The notes under the pieces are model-generated. The model was not told the origin of the DNA. It did no database searches and saw only the letters and a program-made list of their open reading frames with translations. Made by a program: the position numbers and the translations under genes. Below, in pieces: positions 25,059 to 33,903 of a stretch of DNA of 64,000 nucleotides; position 1 is the stretch's first letter; every line of letters starts with the position of its first letter. The DNA is taken from the NCBI RefSeq assembly GCF_001421745.1, contig NZ_LMKW01000013.1, forward strand, positions 1 through 64,000. The letters are read 5' to 3'. The stretch comes from Sphingomonas sp. Leaf230. GTDB lineage: Bacteria; Pseudomonadota; Alphaproteobacteria; Sphingomonadales; Sphingomonadaceae.

Positions 25059-26069
25059 TTAAACCGCACGTGCTTCCAGCGCGGCCGCGGCCTGCGCCAT
25101 CAGCCCGGCGATGATGTCCGCGACCGGCTCCTCGCGCTTGACCATGCCGACCGATTGGCCCGCCATCACCGAGCCATGCTCGACATCGCCGTCGATCACC
25201 GCGCGACGCAGCGCACCCGCCCAGTAATGCTCGATCTGCAATTGCGCCTCGGCCATTTCCACGCGGCCACCATCGAGATGCCCGGCAACCTCGCGCTGCT
25301 TCGCCGTGAACAACTCGCTCGACGCGTTCTTCAGCGCGCGGACCGGGATCACCGGAAGCCGCGCATCGATCTGCACGCTGGCGATGGCATCGCGCGCCGA
25401 CGCGCGGATGAACGCCTTCTTGAAATTGGCATGCGCGATCGACTCGGTCGCGCACACGAACAGCGTGCCGAGCTGCACCCCCGCCGCTCCCATGTCGAGA
25501 TAGCCCGCGATTGCCTCGCCGCGACCGATCCCGCCCGCGACGAACACCGGCACCTGCTCGGCGATCTCGGGCAGCATCTCCTGCGCGAGCACGCTGGTCG
25601 AGACCGGACCGATATGGCCACCGGCCTCCATCCCCTCGATCACCAGCGCATCGACGCCGCTGCGGATCAGCTTCTTCGCCAGCGCCAGCGCAGGCGAGAA
25701 CGCGATTAGCTTGGCGCCCGTCTCCTTGATCGCCTCGATGCTGCCCTTTGGCGGCAGGCCACCGGCGAGCACGACGTGGCCGACCTTATGCTTGGCGCAA
25801 ACCGCAATCAGCTCGAACAAATTGGGGTGCATGGTGATCAGGTTCACGCCGAACGGCTTGGTCGTGAGAGCCTTGGTCGCGGCGATCTCGGTATCGAGCA
25901 GCGCGGGCGTCATCGCGCCGCACGCGATCACGCCGAACCCGCCCGCGTTCGAGATCGCCGACACGAGGTGACGCTCGCTCACCCAGGACATCGCACCGCC
26001 TAGAATAGCGACCTCCGACCCGAGGAACGCGGCGCCACGCGCCATCCGGCGCTTCAACCTATCGGACAT
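25059..26069 (-). CDS. Nitronate monooxygenase-like FMN oxidoreductase
   Basis: 336 residues forming a TIM barrel of the 2-nitropropane dioxygenase/FabK group. Seen: ILGGAMSWVSERHLVSAISN at the FMN-binding entry, KPFGVNLI, EGMEAGGHIGP (phosphate-binding region), and VFVAGGIGRGEAIAGYLDMG followed by AAGVQLGTLFVCA, which binds the FMN phosphate. The family oxidises alkyl nitronates, but several members reduce enoyl thioesters, so the reaction stays open. ATG 26069 lies inside the last codons of the small gene upstream (11 bp overlap). Confidence 0.88.
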   Translation of the reverse strand: MSDRLKRRMARGAAFLGSEVAILGGAMSWVSERHLVSAISNAGGFGVIACGAMTPALLDTEIAATKALTTKPFGVNLITMHPNLFELIAVCAKHKVGHVVLAGGLPPKGSIEAIKETGAKLIAFSPALALAKKLIRSGVDALVIEGMEAGGHIGPVSTSVLAQEMLPEIAEQVPVFVAGGIGRGEAIAGYLDMGAAGVQLGTLFVCATESIAHANFKKAFIRASARDAIASVQIDARLPVIPVRALKNASSELFTAKQREVAGHLDGGRVEMAEAQLQIEHYWAGALRRAVIDGDVEHGSVMAGQSVGMVKREEPVADIIAGLMAQAAAALEARAV

Positions 26070-26331
26070 AAAACTCTCTCGGCAACCAACCCTTTGCATT
26101 TCGTGCGGGCACAGGAATTCCCTTTGCCGCCAGAATCACTAGGATTTTGGGTTCATGATGCGGACCCCAACCATCGTGATTACCTTCATCACAAGGGCGG
26201 CAGGCCCAAATATCGTAACCGCTTAGCATGCGCCCAGTATAGCTGCCACCGGAGGCGTCGGTGGCAGCGCCGCAAACGTCGCAAGGGAACGTTATGATCG
26301 GCCTGTGAGATGTTGGCGGCTGCCGTCTCAA
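26059..26331 (-). CDS. Small CxxC/CxxC protein of unknown function
   Basis: 90 residues if translated from TTG 26331, which overlaps the lysC stop codon (TTGA). Two cysteine pairs, CDVCG near residue 17 and CRPCDEGN near 44, with histidines between and after, suggest a small zinc-binding knuckle. The C-terminal part is polar. The frame runs tightly from lysC into the next gene (overlapping both), which is why I regard it as real. I do not recognise the family; a phage- or restriction-like HNH remnant is possible but no HNH motif is visible. Confidence 0.55.
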   Translation of the reverse strand: MRRQPPTSHRPIITFPCDVCGAATDASGGSYTGRMLSGYDIWACRPCDEGNHDGWGPHHEPKILVILAAKGIPVPARNAKGWLPREFYVR

Positions 26332-27581
26332 GCCGCATCCTCGGCATCGAGACCGTACGCGGTGTGCAGCACGCGCACGGCGAGCTCGGTATAATCCTCT
26401 TCGATCAGCACGCTGACCTTGATCTCCGATGTCGCGATCGCCTGGATGTTGATGCCGCGCTCGCCGAGCGTCGTGAACATCGTCGAGGCGACACCCGCGT
26501 GGCTACGCATGCCGACACCAACGACGGACACCTTGGCGACTCGCGTGTCGTGGACGATCGTCGCATAGCCGATCGCGTCCTTCGCCTTGTCGAGCACGTC
26601 GAGCGAGCGCGCGAGATCCGCCGCCGGCACCGTGAACGTCACGTCGGTGGAGCCGGTCGAATGCGCTACGTTCTGCACGATCATGTCGACGTTGATCCCC
26701 GCATCGGCGAGCGGCGCGAAGATCGCCGCGACCGAGCCCGGCCGATCGCTGACCTGCGTCAACGTGATCTTCGCCTCGTTCTTGTCGTGCGCGATGCCGG
26801 TGATGAGCTGGCGTTCCATATCGTCGATTTCCTCTTCGCCCACGATCAACGTGCCGCGGTGTCCGTCATTGGTGTCGCCATCCTCGAACGAGGACAATAC
26901 GCGCACACGCACATTCTCTTTCATCGCCAGGCCGACAGACCGCGTCTGCAACACCTTGGCACCGACGCTGGCGAGTTCCAGCATCTCTTCGTACGTGACC
27001 TTGCTCAGCTTCCGCGCGCGCGGCACGATCCTGGGGTCGGTCGTGTAGACGCCGTCGACGTCGGTATAGATGTCGCAGCGATCGGCCTTCATCGCCGCCG
27101 CCATCGCCACCGCCGACGTATCCGAGCCGCCGCGCCCGAGCGTCGTGACGCGCTGGCCGTCCGCGACGCCCTGGAAACCGGGGATTACGGCGACGACGCC
27201 GTCCGCGAGGCTCGCGTCGAGCGCGGCCGTGTCGATCTCGCCGATGCGGGCCGATCCGTGCGCGTCCGACGTGTTGATCGGCAACTGCCAGCCAAGCCAG
27301 CTCCGCGCCTTGCAGCCGGCCGCCTGGAGCGCGATCGCAAGCAATCCACTCGTGATCTGCTCGCCGGCCGAGACGACGACGTCATATTCCTTCGCGTCGT
27401 ACAGCGACGACGCCTCGCGGCAGAAGCCGACCAGCCGGTCGGTCTCGCCCGCCATCGCGGAGACGACGACGGCGACCTGGTTGCCGGCGTCGACTTCGCG
27501 CTTCACGCGCGCGGCGACGTTGCGGATACGCTCGATCCCAGCCATCGACGTCCCGCCGAATTTCATCACGATACGGGCCAT
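26328..27581 (-). CDS. lysC: Aspartate kinase
   Basis: First step of the lysine, methionine, threonine and diaminopimelate branch: phosphorylates aspartate. 417 residues. MKFGGTSM (residues 6-13) is the nucleotide-binding opening, and VTTLGRGGSDTSAVA is the aspartokinase signature. Two ACT domains follow, with ITLTQVSDRPGSVAAIF and VSVVGVGMRSHAGVASTMF, which in this family bind lysine or threonine for feedback. ATG 27581 was chosen because MARIVMKFGG starts the domain. Divergent from ubiG with a 52 bp gap. thrC, further along, uses its product pathway. Confidence 0.96.
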   Translation of the reverse strand: MARIVMKFGGTSMAGIERIRNVAARVKREVDAGNQVAVVVSAMAGETDRLVGFCREASSLYDAKEYDVVVSAGEQITSGLLAIALQAAGCKARSWLGWQLPINTSDAHGSARIGEIDTAALDASLADGVVAVIPGFQGVADGQRVTTLGRGGSDTSAVAMAAAMKADRCDIYTDVDGVYTTDPRIVPRARKLSKVTYEEMLELASVGAKVLQTRSVGLAMKENVRVRVLSSFEDGDTNDGHRGTLIVGEEEIDDMERQLITGIAHDKNEAKITLTQVSDRPGSVAAIFAPLADAGINVDMIVQNVAHSTGSTDVTFTVPAADLARSLDVLDKAKDAIGYATIVHDTRVAKVSVVGVGMRSHAGVASTMFTTLGERGINIQAIATSEIKVSVLIEEDYTELAVRVLHTAYGLDAEDAA

Positions 27582-27633
27582 TGGCAGCGCAAATCCCTTT
27601 GGGTCGAAGCGGCGGCCCTGATAGGTAGCGCGC

Positions 27634-28374
27634 ATGATACTGGCAAGCGACACCGTAACGAACGCAACAATCGATCCGCGCGAGGCCGCGCATTTCGGCA
27701 CCATGGCGAAGGACTGGTGGGATCCGAAGGGCTCGTCAGCGCCGCTCCACAAGCTCAATCCGCCGCGGTTGCGCTATATCCGCGAGCAGGTTGACGCGCA
27801 TTGGGGTGGCGACGGTTCGACCTTCACGCCGCTTGAAGGGAAGACTGCGCTCGACGTCGGCTGCGGCGCGGGGTTGCTGTGTGAGCCGTTAGCGCGGCTT
27901 GGTGCGGCGGTGACTGGGATCGATGCGGCGCCCGAAAATATCGCGGTGGCAGAGATTCATGCGGCACGGAGCGGTCTTGCGATAGACTACCGGGTCGGGG
28001 GAGTCGAGGGGCTGGTCGGGCAATTCGATCTCGTCACCAGCCTGGAGGTGATCGAGCATGTCAGCGACCCTGCCGGCTTCGTGCGCGGTTTGGCGCGGAC
28101 GTTGGCGGAGGGCGGGTTGCTGATTCTTTCGACGCCTAACCGGACACCGTTGTCGCGGTTGGCGATGATCACCGTGGCTGAGGGTGCTGGGGTCATCCCC
28201 AAGGGCACGCACGACTGGAACAAGTTCCTCACGCCTGAGGAACTGACCGCGTTGCTGAAGGACGCGGGGCTTCGCGTGACGGACACGCGGGGGTTGAGTT
28301 TTTCCCCCGCGACTGGGTTTGCACTGAGCGGTTCGACGAACCTCGACTACTTCCTGACCGCGGTAAAAGCCTGA
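27634..28374 (+). CDS. ubiG: Ubiquinone biosynthesis O-methyltransferase
   Basis: Performs both O-methylations in ubiquinone synthesis using SAM. 246 residues. Family opening EAAHFGTMAKDWWDPKG, SAM-binding motif ALDVGCGAGLLCEPLARLGA, the acidic loop DLVTSLEVIEHV, and LSTPNRTPLSRL with the conserved GTHDWNKFLTPEEL segment near the end. ATG at 27634. Alphaproteobacteria often place ubiG beside lysC, as here. Confidence 0.96.
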   Translation: MILASDTVTNATIDPREAAHFGTMAKDWWDPKGSSAPLHKLNPPRLRYIREQVDAHWGGDGSTFTPLEGKTALDVGCGAGLLCEPLARLGAAVTGIDAAPENIAVAEIHAARSGLAIDYRVGGVEGLVGQFDLVTSLEVIEHVSDPAGFVRGLARTLAEGGLLILSTPNRTPLSRLAMITVAEGAGVIPKGTHDWNKFLTPEELTALLKDAGLRVTDTRGLSFSPATGFALSGSTNLDYFLTAVKA

Positions 28375-28408
28375 CCTTGCCCCCCTCGCCGTCCCGGTTT
28401 TCCCCTCC

Positions 28409-28512
28409 CCCCCGGCGGAGGCCGGGGCCCAATTGGGAAGACCGGCTTGATGGGGCGCCATCCTCAACCATAACCGTCCCCCAATTGGGCCCCGGCCTCC
28501 GCCGGGGTGGTC
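28409..28512. repeat. Paired palindromic repeat, CCGGGGCCCAATTGGG type
   Basis: Arms CCCCGGCGGAGGCCGGGGCC and, inverted, GGCCCCGGCCTCCGCCGGGG around a core beginning AAGACCGGCTTGATGGGGCG. It lies between ubiG and the GT-C gene and belongs to the type at 20311, 24771 and 45712. Confidence 0.92.
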
Positions 28513-28534
28513 GCGAGCGGGGTAGGACTGAGTA

Positions 28535-30046
28535 ATGGAGCATACCGCTCCCCAACCCTGTTCACCCGCAAAGGCGGGTGCCCAGACTGGGCACCCGCCT
28601 TCGCGGGTGAACATGCTTTTGGCGTTTGCGGCGCTGGCAATGATCCTCATGACCCTCGCCCTCCTCCGCCCCGTCGACCACGACGAGAGCCAATACGTCG
28701 CCGCCGCCATCCTCACTGCGCAAGGCCTGCTCCCGTACAAAGACTTCGCCTACCTCCAGACCCCACTCCAGCCCTATCTCTTCGCCCCGATCGCAGCCCT
28801 AGGCGGCACCTGGACCTGGCCAGCCCTCCGCATAACCAACGCCCTCCTCGGCGCAGCCACCATCGCCGCCGTCCACCACGCCGCCCGTATCGGTGGTGCC
28901 AGCACCCGCGCCGCCACCTTCGCCGCCGCGCTGTTCGCCACCTCCGACATCCTCCTCTTCAGCATCGGCACGGCCCGCAACGACGCGTTCCCCGCCGCCT
29001 GCCTCGCGCTAGCCCTCCCCGCGATCGTCAGAACCGCGCGGGACCAGGCAAGCCGCCGCGACGCGATCCTGATCGGCGCACTGCTCGCCGCCGCCGCGAC
29101 CGCGAAAATCTCCTATGCACTCCCCGCCCTGACCTACGGCATCTGGACACTGTTCCGCGCCGACCGCCGCCCGTGGTGGACCCTGCTGGGCACGCTCCCG
29201 TTCGTCGCCCTGACCACAGCCCTATTGATCCAGGCCCCCGAAGGTTTCCTGTTCGGCGTCATCAGCTTCCCCGGTCAAGCACCCACCGAATGGTACCAGG
29301 CCCATCCTTGGAAGCTGTCAAACACCGCCAAGATCATCGACATCCTCAAGTTCCTCGCACTCGGCCCAGCCCTGCTCGCGATCGTCGCCACCGCAGGCAA
29401 ACGCGATCGCTGGCACAGGATCCTCGACCTGCTGATCCTCGCTGGGCTCATCGCCGCGCTCGCGCCGGTACCGACGTGGCGGCAATATCTGCTGCCGATG
29501 CTCCCTGCACTGTTCGTGCGGCTCGCGTTGGTCTGGCACGCGCATCCACCCGGCAAGGCGATGCGGATTGCGGCCGTCGCTTTCGCCTGCGCCGGACTCG
29601 CCCCCACCGTCGAGGCCGTCGCGAGCGGCCGCATCCCGATGCTCGATGCGATGCGAGACGCCGCCGTGGTACGCGAGATCCTGGACCGCGAACACGTCAC
29701 CGGCCCGGTTGCGACGCTCTCCCCGCAATTCCTCCCCGGCAGAGCGATCGACCCACGCTTCGCTACCGGCCCCTTCTATTTCCGCAGCACCGCGCTCCTG
29801 AACGCGGATCAGGAACGCCAACTCCGCCTAGTCTCGCACGCACGGATCGCCCTGCTCGGCCAACCGCCCGTGATCCTGACCGGCGGCGAAGGCGCGTGGA
29901 GCAGTGGCGACGACCGGATCGACGCAGCGCTCGCCACCTACGCGATTCGCGAAGGCTATCGAGCGGTCCCCGTCCCCGACACGCGCTTCACGCTGTACGT
30001 CGCACGCCATGCTTCGCCGCGATCAGCCCCGCATAATAGTCCATAA
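28535..30046 (+). CDS. Multi-pass membrane protein, GT-C glycosyltransferase-like
   Basis: Up to 503 residues with about ten helices. The first periplasmic loop holds RPVDHDESQYVAAA, the acidic DE motif where GT-C enzymes (ArnT/GT39 type) bind a polyprenyl-phosphate sugar. ATG 28535 has AGGA seven bases upstream, but reading from there translates a perfect palindrome (28560-28612) as PAKAGAQTGHPPSRVN before the first helix. ATG 28613, right after the palindrome, would give a cleaner 477-residue protein but has no good ribosome binding site. The last 59 bases overlap the convergent glycosyltransferase. Expected role: transfer of a lipid-linked sugar at the periplasmic face; acceptor unknown. 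Confidence 0.78.
   Translation: MEHTAPQPCSPAKAGAQTGHPPSRVNMLLAFAALAMILMTLALLRPVDHDESQYVAAAILTAQGLLPYKDFAYLQTPLQPYLFAPIAALGGTWTWPALRITNALLGAATIAAVHHAARIGGASTRAATFAAALFATSDILLFSIGTARNDAFPAACLALALPAIVRTARDQASRRDAILIGALLAAAATAKISYALPALTYGIWTLFRADRRPWWTLLGTLPFVALTTALLIQAPEGFLFGVISFPGQAPTEWYQAHPWKLSNTAKIIDILKFLALGPALLAIVATAGKRDRWHRILDLLILAGLIAALAPVPTWRQYLLPMLPALFVRLALVWHAHPPGKAMRIAAVAFACAGLAPTVEAVASGRIPMLDAMRDAAVVREILDREHVTGPVATLSPQFLPGRAIDPRFATGPFYFRSTALLNADQERQLRLVSHARIALLGQPPVILTGGEGAWSSGDDRIDAALATYAIREGYRAVPVPDTRFTLYVARHASPRSAPHNSP
28560..28612. repeat. 53 bp near-perfect palindrome at the GT-C gene start
   Basis: 25-base arms (GTTCACCCGCAAAGGCGGGT... and its complement ending GCGGGTGAAC) around a three-base loop, with one mismatch pair. 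It ends on the base before ATG 28613. In RNA it would form a long hairpin covering either the start or the early codons. Confidence 0.9.
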
Positions 30047-31172
30047 GCTCGACCGCATGCTCGCGGTCGCTGCGGACATGCCGGGCCGCCACCGCCGCCG
30101 CTCGCCGGAGCAACGCCGGATCGCGCGCGAACAACCGCCCGATTGCCACCGCCGCGCTCTCCGCATCGCGCGCCGCGTAGAGCTCGCTCGCATGGCGGTC
30201 CGCGACTTCCGCGCACCCGCCCGTATCCGGCACGATCAGCGGCAGGCCCGACGCCATCGCCTCCGACGCGACCAACCCGAACGGCTCCGCCTCCGACCCG
30301 TGGATCAGCGCATCGCAACTCGCCATGATCCGCGCGAGCCGCTCGCGATCATAGACCGGCGCGAACATCCGGATATGCGGCGACCCGCCGATCCGCCGCT
30401 GGATCGCCTTGGTCTGCGCCCCCGCACCGATCAGGACCAGCCCGACCGGCAGAGTCGCTCCCGCACGCGCCACCGCATCGACGACCAGCGGCCAGCGCTT
30501 CTCACCGTGATGCCGCCCAAGCCCGAGCAGCAGCATCCCGTCCTCGGGCAACCCGCATTGCCGCAGCAACGCCGCGCGCAACCGCATGTCACGCAGGTCC
30601 GGCGAGAAATGTCCGCGCTCGATCCCCAGCGGCATCGCCGCGTCGATCCGCAGACCCCGCGCGCGCAAACGCTTTTCAAGCGCCGGGCCGTTGGTGACGA
30701 CGACATCGTATTTCTCGAGGAAACGCCGCATGTACCGGCTGTACCAGGCGAACCCGCGCTCGATCTGATCGTGGCTCGCGACGCCCGCGAACCAGCGCTG
30801 CGCGTAGGCCGCAATATTGTCGTTGTGCATGAAGAACGACTTCACCGCCCGTCCTTGCCAGTCGCCGACGAACCATGCCGGCCGCCACGGCGAGCAGCAT
30901 TCGACCACGTCCGGATCGAGATCGTCGAGCACGCGGTGGATCGCACCCTCATCCCAGAACAGCCCATAGTTGCGGTCGAACGGCATCCCCGGCGACTTAA
31001 GGTAGATGATCCGCCCGCCGCCCGGCCGCTCCTCGACGCGGTCTTCCTTGCCCGGCGCGACGACGATCAACTCATGGCCCATGTCCGACATGATGCCCAT
31101 TTTCCGATCGACATAGGTCCGCACGCCACCACCGGTCGGCGAGTAGAACTCGTTAACGTCGACGATCCTCAT
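29988..31172 (-). CDS. Glycosyltransferase family 4-like (GT-B fold)
   Basis: 394 residues, cytosolic. N-terminal acceptor domain opens MRIVDVNEFYSPTGGGVRTY, with the glycine loop seen in GT4 enzymes. The C-terminal donor domain has LLLGLGRHHGEKRWPLVVDA, DALIHGSEAEPFGLVASEAM (the E-x7-E motif that binds the nucleotide sugar), and GLPLIVPDTGGCAEVAD. Donor and acceptor are not predictable. Its 3' end overlaps the convergent GT-C gene by 59 bp. It is followed at 10 bp by DUF2141 upstream in reading direction of the same strand block. Confidence 0.88.
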   Translation of the reverse strand: MRIVDVNEFYSPTGGGVRTYVDRKMGIMSDMGHELIVVAPGKEDRVEERPGGGRIIYLKSPGMPFDRNYGLFWDEGAIHRVLDDLDPDVVECCSPWRPAWFVGDWQGRAVKSFFMHNDNIAAYAQRWFAGVASHDQIERGFAWYSRYMRRFLEKYDVVVTNGPALEKRLRARGLRIDAAMPLGIERGHFSPDLRDMRLRAALLRQCGLPEDGMLLLGLGRHHGEKRWPLVVDAVARAGATLPVGLVLIGAGAQTKAIQRRIGGSPHIRMFAPVYDRERLARIMASCDALIHGSEAEPFGLVASEAMASGLPLIVPDTGGCAEVADRHASELYAARDAESAAVAIGRLFARDPALLRRAAAVAARHVRSDREHAVELMDYYAGLIAAKHGVRRTA

Positions 31173-31182
31173 GGGACGATTC

Positions 31183-31698
31183 TCATGGCGTGACTGGCCC
31201 GAACCCGCCGAGCCCGCGCAGATACTGCACGGTGATCCGCACCGTCGTCACGCCCGCGCCGACCTCGACCAGCGCCTGCTCGACCTTCGGCCGCGACCGC
31301 CCGAGCTTCGCGTTGCTCGCGAACCCGGCGCCATCGGTCCAGAAGCTGAACTTGTTCTTCCCGTCGCGATTATGCGTCAGCAACAGCGCATAGCGGCCCG
31401 GCCGCGGCACCCGGATGCAGAGCATCGGCGCCCCGCTCGGCGGCGTCGGCACCACCACCCGCCGGAACGTCTTCCCCGCCGCGATCAGCACGTGGTCGTC
31501 CTTGAGAAAGCCAGCTTCGTCATCCGGATAGAGTTCGAGCTTCAACTCGCCCGTACGATCCTTCAGCCCGGTGACCTCGACCGCGATCGCCGGCCCCTCG
31601 CCCGGTCGACACGCCGCCGCATCGCTGCCGAGCACCTGCGCCCCGGCCGGTCCCGTAAGCGCAGCGATCGCGGCCAGCGCGACACAGGCGCGGATCAT
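31183..31698 (-). CDS. DUF2141 domain-containing exported protein
   Basis: 171 residues with a signal peptide ending at GPAGAQ (about residue 21). The rest is a beta-rich DUF2141 domain: IAVEVTGLKDRTGELKLELY, then PRPGRYALLLTHNRDGKNKFSFWTDGAGFA. Such proteins are periplasmic and of unknown function, frequently beside glycan or carotenoid genes in sphingomonads. ATG 31698 overlaps the stop of the membrane protein gene (ATGA), and the stop lies 10 bp before the glycosyltransferase start, so the three genes read as one operon. Confidence 0.85.
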   Translation of the reverse strand: MIRACVALAAIAALTGPAGAQVLGSDAAACRPGEGPAIAVEVTGLKDRTGELKLELYPDDEAGFLKDDHVLIAAGKTFRRVVVPTPPSGAPMLCIRVPRPGRYALLLTHNRDGKNKFSFWTDGAGFASNAKLGRSRPKVEQALVEVGAGVTTVRITVQYLRGLGGFGPVTP

Positions 31699-32627
31699 GC
31701 GCGCAACCGAGTGAGCCCGGCGTGGATGCCGAACAGGATGATCAGCGCGACATGCACCAGCAACGTCAGCGCGGCGGTGAACGCGATCAGCTCCGACAAG
31801 GCCTGGTCCTGCCCGATCAGCAGGATCGCGGCGTTGGCGAACAGAAGATCCTTGTTCGGCACCAGCGGCAGGCGCGACACCAGCAGGCGCCCGGCGGCAA
31901 GGAACAGCCACATCCCGACCGGAACCCCGGGCAACGCATAATGCCACGCGAACGCGATCAGCACCGATCCGCACAGCAACCGGATGCAGTGGACCCCGAA
32001 CACCCACCACAGTTTCGCGCGCGGCAGGGAGAACACGCGGCGCGAGAAGATCAGGAACGGCAGCGAGATCGCCAGCGTCACGCCTGCCGATGCCAGCACG
32101 GTGCGGAACTGGTCGTGCGTCAGCAGATGCCGGCCGAGCGGCAACGCGATCGCCACCAGCAGCAGCGTGACCGCATTGCCCGCGATCGCCGACAGGATCG
32201 ACACGTCCTTCACCGCGCCGAACGGCGACGCCACCATCCGCGCCTTCGCCCGCGCCCAGGCGTAGAAATAGGCGTCGCCGGAGTATCCGAACACGACTTC
32301 GTTCGCGATCCGCTTCTTGATCAGCGCGACGAGGCCGCCGAGCGGGATACCCCAGAGCCGCCGGAAGATGACGTAATCCCCGGTCGGCGGCGACATGTAG
32401 AGCAGGCTGAAGCACAGGTAGAAGCGCGGATCCTGCGGCACCGAGCGCGACAGCCCGGCAAGGCCGTGGCCGAGCAGTTCGCGCCCCAGCCCGACGATCA
32501 TCGCCAGCGTCAGCACCGCACCGATGATCGCGGGCCAACGGTTGCCGAGCGCCTTCAGCGGCTCGAGCCCGGCGCGCGCGATATCCGCATAGCCTTCGCG
32601 ATCGGCAGTTTTCGTACGGAAATTCAC
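31695..32627 (-). CDS. Uncharacterised multi-pass membrane protein
   Basis: 310 residues with about eight predicted helices after a 30-residue cytoplasmic start. Recognisable pieces: SLLYMSPPTGDYVIFRRLWG and SGDAYFYAWARAKARM. The pattern faintly resembles the lysylphosphatidylglycerol-synthetase transmembrane (UPF0104-like) fold, but I would not assign it. Start GTG 32627; no better start is visible. It leads an apparent operon: membrane protein, DUF2141, GT4 glycosyltransferase, all overlapping or within 10 bp, implying a shared role in making or moving a glycolipid. Confidence 0.78.
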   Translation of the reverse strand: MNFRTKTADREGYADIARAGLEPLKALGNRWPAIIGAVLTLAMIVGLGRELLGHGLAGLSRSVPQDPRFYLCFSLLYMSPPTGDYVIFRRLWGIPLGGLVALIKKRIANEVVFGYSGDAYFYAWARAKARMVASPFGAVKDVSILSAIAGNAVTLLLVAIALPLGRHLLTHDQFRTVLASAGVTLAISLPFLIFSRRVFSLPRAKLWWVFGVHCIRLLCGSVLIAFAWHYALPGVPVGMWLFLAAGRLLVSRLPLVPNKDLLFANAAILLIGQDQALSELIAFTAALTLLVHVALIILFGIHAGLTRLRA

Positions 32628-32787
32628 TCGCCGGTCCTCAAACCATTGTCCTCAAGCCGTTCCGCCGCCCGTTGCCCGCCCTCCGAAGCGCGGCCTAATA
32701 GCCGCCCGCCGTCGCGCATGCACGCAAAGTCGGTTTCATTCGGTCGCGATCTCCGCTTTATCCATCGCGCAGTATGATGACCCCCAT

Positions 32788-33852
32788 ATGTCACTCGTGA
32801 GCAAGCCACCGATCGCCCAGCACATCCTGACCTATGCCGAGGATCTACGCGGTGGCGGGGTCGAGCGCGCGCAACTGCGCCTCGCACGCGGCTGGCTCGC
32901 GGCGGGGCGGCGCGTGACGCTGGCGATCGAGGATATTGCCGGGCCGCTGGCGGCGGAACTCCCGGAAGGTCTGGAGATCGTCACGCCCTCGCGGTTGCTC
33001 GCGCTGCCGAATGTCGTGCGACGTCTCGCGCCGGACATCATATTCTGCCCTGGCAACTTCTACTCCGGCATCGCGGCATGGACCCGGCTGCGACTCGGCA
33101 GGACGTGCCCGCCGATCGTCGCCAAGATGTCCAACGCCCCCGCACGCGCCGATCACGGCCGCCTGATGCACGCCGCGCACCAGATCTGGCTAGCGCGCCA
33201 TGGCGGGTTCCTCGATCACCTCGTCGCGATGACGCTGGCGACCGCGGACGAGGCGGCGTTGGCGACCCGAATGACTGGGCGGACGAGCGTCATCCCGAAC
33301 CCGCCGGCGGTGCCCATCCCCGGCACGCTGCCCGATCTGCCGGCGCGCTTCCTTCTCGGCGTCGGCCGGCTCGAACCGCAGAAACGCTGGGACCGCCTGA
33401 TCGCTGCGCTGCCGCGCCTCGCGGACCAGAGCATCCCGCTGATCATCCTCGGCGAAGGCGACGAGCGGGGCGCGATCGAAACGCAGATCCGCGCGCTGGG
33501 TTTGGGAGACCGCGTCCGTCTGCTGGGCCACAGCAGCGACCCGCTGCCGATCATGGCCCGCACGGAAGTGGTCGTGCTGACCTCGGACTATGAAGGCGTA
33601 CCCGGCGTGTTGCGCGAGGCGCTGTCGGTCGGCACGCCGGTGATCTCCACGGATTCGAGCACGGCGGTCGCAGAGATCATCGATCGTCCCGAGCGCGGTA
33701 CGATCGTCGCGCGGGACGATGCGGCGGCACTGGTTGCAGCGTTGGACGCATGGCTCACGCCATCTGGGCAACGGCCGGAGCCGGTCCCGCAACCCGGTGC
33801 GGATTCGGCTGACCGCTACCTCGCGATCTTCGACCGATTGGTAAGGTGCTAG
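32788..33852 (+). CDS. Glycosyltransferase family 4-like (GT-B fold)
   Basis: 354 residues. Opening AEDLRGGGVERAQLRLARGW is the GGG-loop of capsule and LPS GT4 enzymes. The donor domain carries FLLGVGRLEPQKRWDRLIAA, LIILGEGDERGAIE, then VVLTSDYEGVPGVLREALSVGTPVI with the E-x7-E nucleotide-sugar motif. A typical surface polysaccharide glycosyltransferase; sugar unknown. ATG at 32788. It diverges from the membrane protein/DUF2141/GT4 operon through a 160 bp gap. Confidence 0.9.
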   Translation: MSLVSKPPIAQHILTYAEDLRGGGVERAQLRLARGWLAAGRRVTLAIEDIAGPLAAELPEGLEIVTPSRLLALPNVVRRLAPDIIFCPGNFYSGIAAWTRLRLGRTCPPIVAKMSNAPARADHGRLMHAAHQIWLARHGGFLDHLVAMTLATADEAALATRMTGRTSVIPNPPAVPIPGTLPDLPARFLLGVGRLEPQKRWDRLIAALPRLADQSIPLIILGEGDERGAIETQIRALGLGDRVRLLGHSSDPLPIMARTEVVVLTSDYEGVPGVLREALSVGTPVISTDSSTAVAEIIDRPERGTIVARDDAAALVAALDAWLTPSGQRPEPVPQPGADSADRYLAIFDRLVRC

Positions 33853-33903
33853 CGTCCTAGCCTTTCTTGTCCCCGACCCATTGTCGGTTTCCGCCCCCAC
33901 CTT

